From positions 1 to 64,000 of the forward strand of contig NZ_CAKPYE010000011.1 in assembly GCF_934202705.1 (NCBI RefSeq): a DNA stretch of 64,000 nt, written 5' to 3'. Positions 7,896-14,978 of the stretch are shown here, piece by piece (within the stretch, counting starts at the first letter, position 1; every line of letters starts with the position of its first letter). The notes under the pieces are model-generated. The model did not search any database. It saw nothing but the letters and a program-made list of their open reading frames with translations, and was not told the origin of the DNA. Source of the DNA: an uncultured Limosilactobacillus sp. Its GTDB lineage: Bacteria > Bacillota > Bacilli > Lactobacillales > Lactobacillaceae. The position numbers and the translations under genes were made by a program.

Positions 7896-8333
7896 ATGCG
7901 AGTAGTATTGCAACGGGTTAATCATGCTCAAGTGAGTGTTGATGGGACGGTAATTGGCAAGATTGGCAAAGGATATATGCTACTAGTGGGGTTTGGTCCT
8001 CATGATACTGAAGCAACACTTGATTATATGGTGCATAAAATTACGAACTTACGTGTATTTGAAAGTGAACCAGGAAAAATGAATCTCGGCTTGCAGGACG
8101 TTCATGGTGCCATCCTATCGATTTCGCAGTTTACTCTTTATGCGGATGTTAAACATGGTAACCGTCCTGGATTTTCAAAGGCTGCAAAACCTAGTTTAGC
8201 GGAACCGCTCTACAATCAGTTTAATGAAAAGTTGAGAGCAACGGGGATTTCGGTTGAAACTGGTGAATTTGGTGCCGATATGAAGGTTGATTTAGAAAAT
8301 GACGGACCAGTAACGATCATATATGAAAAATAA
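7896..8333 (+). CDS. dtd: D-aminoacyl-tRNA deacylase
   Basis: Hydrolyses D-amino acids (and glycine mischarged on tRNA-Ala) from tRNA, keeping D-residues out of protein. The family signatures SQFTLYAD (about residue 77) and the C-terminal NDGPVT, with its Gly-cisPro active-site element, are both present. It is 145 aa, full length. It follows rel closely with an AGGAGG ribosome site, the usual Firmicutes arrangement. Confidence 0.95.
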   Translation: MRVVLQRVNHAQVSVDGTVIGKIGKGYMLLVGFGPHDTEATLDYMVHKITNLRVFESEPGKMNLGLQDVHGAILSISQFTLYADVKHGNRPGFSKAAKPSLAEPLYNQFNEKLRATGISVETGEFGADMKVDLENDGPVTIIYEK

Positions 8334-8358
8334 TTATTAGATTATTTTAATTTTGTTA

Positions 8359-8387
8359 TTGACATTTAGTAAGTTTACTTTTATATT
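8359..8387 (+). promoter_or_regulatory. Strong promoter of the cysteine-type ABC transporter operon
   Basis: Consensus -35 TTGACA (8359-8364), 17-base spacer, -10 TATATT (8382-8387). It places the transcript start near 8394, about 20 bases before a leader ORF and 215 bases before the first permease gene. Confidence 0.8.
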
Positions 8388-8414
8388 AGAATCATATTTA
8401 AGAACGAGGAGGAA

Positions 8415-8522
8415 ATGGCCATGTTAGCTTTACATCAACATACATGTTGTACTTGTACTCAGATGAATAGTCAAACTGACGTGGTGGCAGTTGGGCTCTT
8501 TTTGGGTACAGATAAGTACTAG
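8415..8522 (+). CDS. Putative cysteine-rich leader peptide, 35 aa
   Basis: AGGAGG lies directly before an ATG at 8415 (a second in-frame ATG is at 8421), and the frame ends with TAG at 8520-8522. The peptide contains HQHTCCTCTQ, with Cys codons at 8445, 8448 and 8454. It lies between a consensus promoter and a strong terminator hairpin, ahead of a transporter whose binding protein resembles a known cysteine-binding protein. I infer a regulatory leader whose translation senses charged tRNA-Cys; the peptide itself probably has no other role. The ORF is unusually long after the Cys cluster (21 codons). Confidence 0.6.
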   Translation: MAMLALHQHTCCTCTQMNSQTDVVAVGLFLGTDKY

Positions 8523-8531
8523 ATTAAAGAG
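8496..8531 (+). promoter_or_regulatory. Nested dyad at the end of the leader ORF
   Basis: CTCTTT (8496-8501) can pair with AAAGAG (8526-8531), and inside it GTAC (8506-8509) with GTAC (8516-8519). This hairpin spans the leader stop codon and lies upstream of the terminator, so it could be a pause or competing structure. Confidence 0.45.
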
Positions 8532-8552
8532 TTCTCATTTCCTAATAATTTT

Positions 8553-8589
8553 AGGTCGTTTGCCAAGCATGTGGCAAACGACCTTTTTT
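8553..8589 (+). terminator. Intrinsic terminator (attenuator) before the transporter genes
   Basis: A 13-bp perfect stem, AGGTCGTTTGCCA (8553-8565) with TGGCAAACGACCT (8572-8584), loop AGCATG, then six T. It lies between promoter and first structural gene, so read-through must be controlled. TGGCAG at 8485-8490 in the leader could pair with part of the 5' arm as an antiterminator. Confidence 0.85.
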
Positions 8590-8610
8590 GTTCAGAAAGG
8601 ATGGGAGATT

Positions 8611-9270
8611 ATGAATTGGGAGATTATTCAACAAAGCATTCCAAGTTTTGTGAAAGGGTTTCAATTAACTCTCTGGCTTTCCTTAATTGGAATTGCCTGT
8701 TCGTTAATCGTTGGCATAGTTGTTAGTTTAACCAGGTATTTTAAAATTCCAGTTATTAGTAAACTACTAGGAGCATATGTAGAAATTGGCAGAAATACGC
8801 CCTTATTAATTCAGTTATTTTTTCTTTACTATGGATTTCCTGTTTTAGGAATAAAGTTATCAGCAGAGATGAGTGGAATTATTGGACTAGTCTTTCTTGG
8901 CGGTGCCTACATGGCAGAAGGATTTTCTGGTGGCTTTAATGGTATTAGTGAGTCACAAATTGAGGCTGGAGAAGCTTTAGGAATGAATCAATGGGAACTA
9001 GCTCGCTACGTTATCTTACCGCAAGGACTAATGTTAAGCGTTCCAGCTCTTTCAGCAAACATCATTTTTTTGATTAAAGAAACATCCATTTTTTCAGTCA
9101 TTGCAATTCCGGAGCTAACGAATACTGCACTTGACTTAATCGGAATGTACTATCGATCAAACGAGTATTTACTTATCCTAGTGATTGCTTATGCCATTAT
9201 ATTAATTCCATTAATCCTACTATTAGACTGGTTAGAAAGGAGGGTTCGGTATGGCTCATTCGGGAATTAA
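8611..9270 (+). CDS. Amino-acid ABC transporter permease (likely cyst(e)ine)
   Basis: A polar amino-acid ABC permease of the HisM/GlnP type: about five membrane segments and the cytoplasmic EAA loop (EAGEALGMNQWELARYVILP), which docks onto the ATPase. The frame is open further upstream across the terminator, but MNWEIIQQSIP at 8611 is preceded by AAAGGATGGGAG and gives a normal 219-aa permease. It overlaps the second permease by 20 bases, implying coupling. The cysteine assignment is inferred from the binding protein and the Cys-codon leader. Confidence 0.9.
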   Translation: MNWEIIQQSIPSFVKGFQLTLWLSLIGIACSLIVGIVVSLTRYFKIPVISKLLGAYVEIGRNTPLLIQLFFLYYGFPVLGIKLSAEMSGIIGLVFLGGAYMAEGFSGGFNGISESQIEAGEALGMNQWELARYVILPQGLMLSVPALSANIIFLIKETSIFSVIAIPELTNTALDLIGMYYRSNEYLLILVIAYAIILIPLILLLDWLERRVRYGSFGN

Positions 9271-9937
9271 TGTTTTGTTTGAAGGAACTAACTTTGCTCG
9301 ATTAATGGGTGGCCTGTGGACAGCGGTATGGATTGCAATGATCTCGTTAGTGATTGGGTTAGCCTTGGGAACAGTTTTAGGATTAATGCGGACAATGAAA
9401 AATCGACTGGTTCGCTTTGTTTTATGGCTTTACCTTGAGTTTTTCCGGATTGTACCAACAATTGTACTCTTATTTTTGGTTTATTATATTTTGCCTCGAC
9501 AATTCAAAATTGATTTACCAGCAACTTGGATGGCAGTGCTCGCTTTTACTTTATGGATTGCAGCAGAGTTTAGTGATATCGTGCGGGGAGCATTAGAATC
9601 TGTCCCCCGTCACCAGCGAGAATCTGGGTTGGCGTTGGGACTTTCTTCATGGCAATTATTCCGCTACATTTTAATACCACAAGCATTTCGACTAGAGTTG
9701 CCAGCGACGATTAACCTAGCCACGAGGGTTATTAAGACGACTTCATTATTGATGACCATCAGTATTATGGATGTCGTGAATGTAGGACAACAGATTATTG
9801 AAGCTAATAACCAAACGCACCCTACTGGTGTGTTCTGGGTTTATGGATTGATTTTTGTCCTTTACTTTATTGTTGATTATCCATTATCACTATTAGCTAA
9901 TCGATTAACGGCTAAACAACAAGACTATCGCAAGTAG
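9251..9937 (+). CDS. Amino-acid ABC transporter permease, second subunit
   Basis: Paralogous to the preceding permease and probably forms a heterodimer with it. Hydrophobic segments, the motif around RIVPTIVLLFLVYYILP, and the EAA loop ESGLALGLSSWQLFRYILIP are visible. It is 228 aa. Its ATG lies inside the end of the first permease gene, just after GGAGGG. The ATPase gene starts eight bases after its stop. Confidence 0.92.
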   Translation: MAHSGINVLFEGTNFARLMGGLWTAVWIAMISLVIGLALGTVLGLMRTMKNRLVRFVLWLYLEFFRIVPTIVLLFLVYYILPRQFKIDLPATWMAVLAFTLWIAAEFSDIVRGALESVPRHQRESGLALGLSSWQLFRYILIPQAFRLELPATINLATRVIKTTSLLMTISIMDVVNVGQQIIEANNQTHPTGVFWVYGLIFVLYFIVDYPLSLLANRLTAKQQDYRK

Positions 9938-9945
9938 GTGAGAAT

Positions 9946-10686
9946 ATGACAGATGAAATTTTAAAAGTGGAACATTTAAATAAATTTTATGGTAACTGGC
10001 AAGCGCTTCACGATATTAATTTTGATTTGAAGAAGGGAGAAGTAGTAACTTTACTAGGCCCTTCTGGTTCTGGTAAAAGTACGTTAATTCGAACACTTAA
10101 TGGATTAGAGCCATTTCGTGATGGTTCAATTTATTTTCACGGACAAAAGATTCAACCATCAGCTAAAGAGTGGCAAATACTGCGTCAGAAAATTGGAATG
10201 GTATTTCAAAGTTATGATCTTTTTCCAAATTTAACGGTCTTAGAAAATATTTTACTGGCACCTACGAAGGTTCAAAAACGACCACGAGAGGAGGTGAAAA
10301 AGGAAGCCCTTGAGCTATTGGAACGGGTCCATTTAGAAGACCAAGTTGATGCCTACCCACGGGAATTATCAGGAGGGCAAAAGCAACGAATTGCGATTGT
10401 TCGGGCGTTAGCGATGCATCCAGAGTTGATGCTTTTTGATGAGGTTACCGCCTCACTAGATCCTGAAATGGTTCGGGGAGTTCTTGAAATAATTAAGGAA
10501 TTATCCGATCGCAATCATATGACAATGATTATTGTCACCCATGAAATGAACTTTGCAGCGAAGATTGCGGATAAGGTTTTATTTTTAGCAGATGGTCACA
10601 TTCTTGAGCAAACTACAGGAAAAGAGTTTTTCCAGCATCCGCAAACAAAGCGGGCCGCTGAGTTCTTATCCAGCATGGAATTTTAA
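9946..10686 (+). CDS. Amino-acid ABC transporter ATP-binding protein
   Basis: Energises the two permeases. Walker A GPSGSGKST, Q-loop MVFQSYDLFPNLTV, signature LSGGQKQR, Walker B LMLFDEVTASLDPE and the switch His (IIVTHEMNFA) are all present. 246 aa is typical of polar amino-acid importers. Most relatives read DEPTSALD after Walker B; here it is DEVTASLD, with the catalytic Glu kept. The binding-protein gene follows 19 bases later. Confidence 0.95.
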   Translation: MTDEILKVEHLNKFYGNWQALHDINFDLKKGEVVTLLGPSGSGKSTLIRTLNGLEPFRDGSIYFHGQKIQPSAKEWQILRQKIGMVFQSYDLFPNLTVLENILLAPTKVQKRPREEVKKEALELLERVHLEDQVDAYPRELSGGQKQRIAIVRALAMHPELMLFDEVTASLDPEMVRGVLEIIKELSDRNHMTMIIVTHEMNFAAKIADKVLFLADGHILEQTTGKEFFQHPQTKRAAEFLSSMEF

Positions 10687-10705
10687 AAATAAGGAGAGTA
10701 TTGAG

Positions 10706-11560
10706 ATGAAATTTAATTGGAAAAAATTAATTGCCGGTGCATTAGCAACCTTGAGTGTGGCGGCTCTGATGGCAACTGCCGCTGTCCGTCCAACTACGGT
10801 CAACGCTGCTTCAAATTCAAGTTCAGTAAGTGCAATCAAAAAACGTGGTGTACTTAAAGTGGCGGTCTTTGGCGATTTACCACCATATGGTTGGGTTAAT
10901 AAAGATGGTAAACGGGTCGGTTATGATGTTGCCTTAGCTCGTCAGATGGCAAAGGACCTGGGGGTTAAGGTGAAGTTTGTTCAAGTTAATGCTAATAACC
11001 GAGTCGATACCTTGAATTCTAACAAGGCTGACATCGTCTTAGCTAACTTTACGGTTACTCCTGAACGAAAGCAGGTTGTTGACTTTGCTAAGCCATACAT
11101 GAAGGTTTCCGTTGGTGTGGTTTCCCCAAAGAAGAAGGCAATTACTAAAGTTAGCCAACTGAAGGGAAAGAAAGTTATTGTTACTAAGGGGACGACTGCT
11201 GAAAACTACTTTACCAGTAAGCAAAAAGGAGTTTCACTGTTAAAGTTTGACTCCAAGACACAGCAATTTAACGCTCTGAAGAACAAGCGTGGTGCTGCCC
11301 TAGCGGATGATAATTCCTATCTCTACGCTTGGGTTAAGAATAATCCCAAGTACACTGTTGGAATCAAGAGTATTGGGCCAAAACAATACATCGCCCCAGC
11401 TGTTAAGAAGGGTAACAAGTCATTGTTGAATTGGAGTAACAAGGAAATCACTAAGTTAAACAAGCAAGGCTTCTTTACAAAGGACTACAATAATGAATTG
11501 AAGCCATACTTTAGCAACGATATCAAGCCTTCAGATATCATCATTACTTCTAATAAGTAA
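10706..11560 (+). CDS. Cysteine-type amino-acid ABC transporter substrate-binding protein
   Basis: A solute-binding protein of the type-II fold (family 3). The N-terminus has a basic region (MKFNWKK), a hydrophobic core and a likely signal-peptidase-I site after VNA. No lipobox Cys is visible, unusual for a Gram-positive binding protein. From memory, the stretches around DLPPYGWV, LANFTVTPERKQVVDF, PYMKVSVGVV and IAPAVKKG closely match the cysteine-binding CjaA family. 284 aa. The start at 10706 follows AAGGAG; upstream in-frame codons belong to the overlapping ATPase reading. It is last in the operon, before a terminator. Confidence 0.88.
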   Translation: MKFNWKKLIAGALATLSVAALMATAAVRPTTVNAASNSSSVSAIKKRGVLKVAVFGDLPPYGWVNKDGKRVGYDVALARQMAKDLGVKVKFVQVNANNRVDTLNSNKADIVLANFTVTPERKQVVDFAKPYMKVSVGVVSPKKKAITKVSQLKGKKVIVTKGTTAENYFTSKQKGVSLLKFDSKTQQFNALKNKRGAALADDNSYLYAWVKNNPKYTVGIKSIGPKQYIAPAVKKGNKSLLNWSNKEITKLNKQGFFTKDYNNELKPYFSNDIKPSDIIITSNK

Positions 11561-11573
11561 TTACAAAATAAAC

Positions 11574-11617
11574 AAAAAGTTCGTCCTCCATGATAGATTT
11601 GGAGGATGAACTTTTTT
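11574..11617. terminator. Bidirectional terminator between transporter operon and FN3K-like gene
   Basis: AAAAAGTTCGTCCTCCA pairs with TGGAGGATGAACTTTTT (one G-U), loop about nine bases, with T-run to the right and A-run to the left. It serves both convergent units. Confidence 0.9.
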
Positions 11618-11619
11618 AA

Positions 11620-12459
11620 TTAATACTGATCCAAAATGTGGTCAACTGCTGGACCATAAGTTTCACCGAATAAAATCAAGTGCATACATAGATAATAGAA
11701 TTGGTACCAAGGAAGTCGATCTTCGAACCCGGGCGTTAATGGATAGGCCTCATTGTATGCCTGGTAAAAAGCGGGAGTAAAGCCACCAAAAATGGTCGTC
11801 ATTGCGAGATCGTATTCTCGGTCCCCATATAGCGCATCAGGGTCGATCAAGGTCGGAGTGCCATTCTGATTAAACATGTAATTACCAGCCCATAGGTCGC
11901 CATGGAGAAGGGAAGGTGTGACTGAGTTCGACTTATAGTAATGATCAAATTTAGTAGTCATTTTTTGAAAATGAAAATTACGCCAGTCATTCCAACGTCC
12001 TAACTTTTTAGCGATATTAATTTCGGGTGCCAAACGTTGATTTAAGTAGAAATCTCGCCAGCTATCATTCCAACTATTATCTTTTAAGAGTACTCTAGTC
12101 CGATGATTAGTAGAAAAGCCAAATTGGTCAGCGTGTTTTTGATGGAGCTTAGCAATTGCATGACCAAGCGCGACTGGATTTTCTGGACCTTCTTCAATCC
12201 AGTTGAGAATTAAATAAGCATTCCCATTAATTTCACCAGTTGCAATTACTTTTGGGGTATTGATCACTGAACCGAGGGCTTTCAAACCGTTTTGTTCATG
12301 AGCAAAATATTGTGTCGGCTGATGTGGTTGGACCTTTACAAAATAAGGGATGCCATCGGCAACAACTCGATATGCTTCGTTAATATCACCACCACTGACA
12401 GGTTCCCAAGAATCAATTGGGGCAATTGGTAAGGATGCAAACCATTTATCTGTTTCCAT
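11620..12459 (-). CDS. Fructosamine-kinase-family protein
   Basis: Belongs to the fructosamine/ketosamine-3-kinase family, which phosphorylates sugar adducts on proteins so that they break down (deglycation); the exact substrate here is unknown. The fold resembles aminoglycoside kinases: an N-terminal lobe with FVKVQPH (ATP-binding Lys), the catalytic LLHGDLWAGNYM and the metal-binding LIDPDALYGDREYD. 279 aa, full length. It starts 15 bases after the amidase stop on the same strand, so they are likely co-transcribed. Confidence 0.88.
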   Translation of the reverse strand: METDKWFASLPIAPIDSWEPVSGGDINEAYRVVADGIPYFVKVQPHQPTQYFAHEQNGLKALGSVINTPKVIATGEINGNAYLILNWIEEGPENPVALGHAIAKLHQKHADQFGFSTNHRTRVLLKDNSWNDSWRDFYLNQRLAPEINIAKKLGRWNDWRNFHFQKMTTKFDHYYKSNSVTPSLLHGDLWAGNYMFNQNGTPTLIDPDALYGDREYDLAMTTIFGGFTPAFYQAYNEAYPLTPGFEDRLPWYQFYYLCMHLILFGETYGPAVDHILDQY

Positions 12460-12474
12460 AATGAACGCTTCTTT

Positions 12475-13323
12475 CTATTGTTCTAAATAACGGTTAATTC
12501 CTTCACGGATATCTTTAGCAACTCGCTGTTGAAAGCTTGCTTTCTTTACTTGACGGAAGTCTTTACGAGTATTCACATAACCAGTTTCACATAAAATTGA
12601 TGGTAAACTAGTATCGCGAATCACTAAAAAATCACCAAATTCAACACCACGGTTGGTTAAAGGCAGGTTGTTGAATTGATGGCTGACTTGAGAAGCTAGT
12701 TGTTTGGAAGGACCACGGTGATAGTAATAACTGGTTACTCCAGAGCCCTCATTTTTTCCTGGTGATGAGTTTAGATGAAGACTAATAAAGCAATCGACGT
12801 GGGATCGCTCGGCAATCCGTACTCGTTCTTTAAGGCTCACGTTATGGTCCTTGGATCTGGTCATAATGACTCGTGCCCCAGCGGATTCTAACTGGTCGGC
12901 AAGTCGTTTGGCGATTGCCAAGGTGTACGTTTTCTCCATATACTTGGCTTTTCCAGAATTATTTTTATATTCAGCTCCGCTATCGTTACCACCATGCCCG
13001 GGATCAATTGCGATAATTGCTCCAGCCAGGTGGTTATTTCGATGGAGTGGTGTTTTTGAATGAATTAACCAGCTTGGTACCCAGGCATTCTGATGATCAC
13101 TTATCCGAACTCGGTACCAATTACGTTGTTCACCATTAATTAATACCCGTTTTGGCTGGTTGATTTTGACCTGGTGGTAACTAACGCCTGGTCCAGATTG
13201 AATTGGCATTGTGGATGGATCGATGGTGACCGTTCGTTGATAAATGAGGCCGGTGAGAAGAATAATTGCGAGTAAAACAAAACTACACCCAATAATCAAT
13301 GATTTATTAACAATTCGTTTAAT
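12475..13323 (-). CDS. N-acetylmuramoyl-L-alanine amidase with SH3-type domain, probable AUU start
   Basis: A cell-wall hydrolase cutting the MurNAc-L-Ala bond. An N-terminal membrane anchor or signal is followed by a bacterial SH3-like wall-binding segment (about residues 35-85) and an Amidase_3 catalytic domain with the zinc motif IAIDPGHGGNDSGAE, a second His in FISLHLNSS and the Glu in ILCETGYVN. The first conventional start is TTG at 13299, which has no ribosome site. GGAGG at 13333-13337 lies nine bases before an in-frame ATT at 13323, giving MKRIVNKSLIIG, an ideal basic n-region. Length 282 aa from ATT, 274 from TTG. Confidence 0.85.
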   Translation of the reverse strand: MKRIVNKSLIIGCSFVLLAIILLTGLIYQRTVTIDPSTMPIQSGPGVSYHQVKINQPKRVLINGEQRNWYRVRISDHQNAWVPSWLIHSKTPLHRNNHLAGAIIAIDPGHGGNDSGAEYKNNSGKAKYMEKTYTLAIAKRLADQLESAGARVIMTRSKDHNVSLKERVRIAERSHVDCFISLHLNSSPGKNEGSGVTSYYYHRGPSKQLASQVSHQFNNLPLTNRGVEFGDFLVIRDTSLPSILCETGYVNTRKDFRQVKKASFQQRVAKDIREGINRYLEQ

Positions 13324-13352
13324 AGGGGTCCACCTCCAGGGTGTTTTTATCT

Positions 13353-13381
13353 AGTTTAAAAATCTTCGAATTGAAAAGCAA
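13353..13381 (-). promoter_or_regulatory. Predicted promoter of the amidase-FN3K unit
   Basis: On the minus strand, -35 TTGCTT (13376-13381), 17-base spacer, -10 TAAACT (13353-13358). Transcription would start near 13346, giving a leader of about 23 bases before the ATT at 13323. Confidence 0.5.
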
Positions 13382-13409
13382 GAAAATCACTTCGATTCAT
13401 TGAAAAAGA

Positions 13410-13438
13410 TTGACTATTGATCGGATCTCGAGTAATCT
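13410..13438 (+). promoter_or_regulatory. Promoter of hisS-aspS
   Basis: -35 TTGACT (13410-13415), 17-base spacer, -10 TAATCT (13433-13438), immediately upstream of the T-box leader. Confidence 0.65.
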
Positions 13439-13464
13439 AAAAACGTAATTAAACAATTCACGAC

Positions 13465-13649
13465 CAATGAAAAAGAGTGATTGATGAATTCTTATTCAGC
13501 GAGCGGGCGAGAGTGAGAGCCCCGTTACAGAATCATTGAGTGACACTTTTGAGGCCAGGCAATGCCCGTCGCGAATGCGACGTTATCCATGAGTGATACC
13601 AAGGTGGTACCGTGCTTTTGCACCCTTGTCGAACAGGGGTGCTTTTTTT
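13465..13649 (+). ncRNA. T-box riboswitch controlling hisS-aspS
   Basis: A tRNA-sensing leader. The stem I region contains CAGCGAGCGGGCG...GAGAG; the conserved T-box AAGGTGGTACCGTGC is at 13601-13615; a terminator (GCACCC...GGGTGC, then seven T) spans 13620-13649. The specifier region reads GTGACACTTTT. Aligned with the glycine T-box in this window (GTGGCACTTT), the canonical triplet is GAC (Asp, 13542-13544), and two bases further on is CAC (His, 13544-13546), matching both genes in the operon. Confidence 0.9.
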
Positions 13650-13676
13650 GTTGGCGAAGAAGAGGAGGAAAAAAAG

Positions 13677-14978
13677 ATGCGTTATCAACGACCAAAAGGG
13701 ACAGCTGATATTTTACCTGAAGAATCTGCCAAATGGGAATATGTGGAAAGATTGGCTCGTAAGATTTTCCATCAATACGGTTATCAAGGGATTCGCACCC
13801 CATTATTTGAAAGTTATGACATTTTTGCCCGTTCAGCAGGGGATACTTCTGATGTGGTAACTAAGGAAATGTATGATTTTCATGATAAAGGTGATCGTCA
13901 TATTGCATTACGTCCAGAAGGGACCGCTGGGGTTGTCCGGGCATTTAATGAAAATAAGTTATATGGACCGGAGTATCAAAAGCCATATAAGGTTTATTAT
14001 ATGGGACCAATGTTTCGTTATGAACGTCCGCAATCTGGTCGGCAACGTGAATTTCACCAAATCGGGGTTGAAGCTTTTGGTAGTGATAATCCGGCAACTG
14101 ACGTCGAAGTGATTGCAATGGCGTTACAACTATTTAAGCAATTAGGGTTAACGAGTTTACGGGTTGCGGTCAATACCCTGGGTGATCAAAAGAGTCGTGA
14201 TGACTACCGAACGGCCCTGATTAACTACCTTAAACCTCATTATGATGAACTGAGCGAAGACTCCCAAGAACGATTAGAAAAGAATCCGCTTCGAGTACTT
14301 GATAGTAAAGACCCTCGTGACCAAAAATTCGTTGCGGACGCACCGTCAATTCTGGACTATCTAACTACAGAGGCTCATGATCGATTTGAACAGGTTAAAC
14401 GAATGTTGGATGTTTTGAAAATTGATTATGTTGTAGATCCAGACATGGTTCGTGGCCTTGATTATTATAACCATACAATTTTTGAAGTAATGGTGAAGGC
14501 TAAGTCGCTTGGCAATGGCTACACCACTATTTGTGGTGGTGGACGATACAGTGGACTAGTTAAACAATTAGGGGGCCCTGATCTTTCTGGAGTGGGTTTT
14601 GGAATTGGTGAAGAGCGCTTATTATTGTTATTAAATGATGAAGGCATTAAGTTACCGGTTAATGAACGGCTTGATATATACGTTGTCGGGATTGGTAATG
14701 ATACTAATTTAGAAAGTTTACAATTAGTTGAAGCAGCCCGACAAGCAGGACTAGTTGCTGATCGAGATTATCTCGGTCGAAAGCCGAAGGCGCAATTTAG
14801 AACGGCTGATCGACTTCAGACGCGGGTAGTCCTGACAATTGGTAAACGAGAGTTGGCAGAGGGTAATGTTCACCTAAAGGTTATGGCAACTGGAAAAGAG
14901 ATTTCGGTTAAGTTAACAGATTTGTTAGATGATTTTGCAAAAGTTTTTGAAGAACATGTTGAGGGGGAAGAAGAATGA
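13677..14978 (+). CDS. hisS: Histidine-tRNA ligase
   Basis: Class II synthetase charging tRNA-His. Motif 2 (MFRYERPQSGRQREF), the HisA signatures RGLDYYNHTIFE and GGGRYSGL, and motif 3 (GFGIGEERL) are in order, with a C-terminal anticodon-binding domain. 433 aa, normal. The ATG at 13677 follows AGAGGAGG; the open frame further upstream lies in the T-box leader and is not coding. It overlaps aspS by four bases (ATGA), so expression of the two synthetases is tied together. Confidence 0.96.
   Translation: MRYQRPKGTADILPEESAKWEYVERLARKIFHQYGYQGIRTPLFESYDIFARSAGDTSDVVTKEMYDFHDKGDRHIALRPEGTAGVVRAFNENKLYGPEYQKPYKVYYMGPMFRYERPQSGRQREFHQIGVEAFGSDNPATDVEVIAMALQLFKQLGLTSLRVAVNTLGDQKSRDDYRTALINYLKPHYDELSEDSQERLEKNPLRVLDSKDPRDQKFVADAPSILDYLTTEAHDRFEQVKRMLDVLKIDYVVDPDMVRGLDYYNHTIFEVMVKAKSLGNGYTTICGGGRYSGLVKQLGGPDLSGVGFGIGEERLLLLLNDEGIKLPVNERLDIYVVGIGNDTNLESLQLVEAARQAGLVADRDYLGRKPKAQFRTADRLQTRVVLTIGKRELAEGNVHLKVMATGKEISVKLTDLLDDFAKVFEEHVEGEEE

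Noticed and set aside
8491..8610. Longer N-terminus for the first permease
   Set aside because: The open frame runs through the leader ORF and the terminator stem; the good ribosome site and family length support 8611.
8394..8610. A T-box leader for the transporter
   Set aside because: No GGTGG-ACC type T-box motif and no stem I features; a coding leader with Cys codons fits better.
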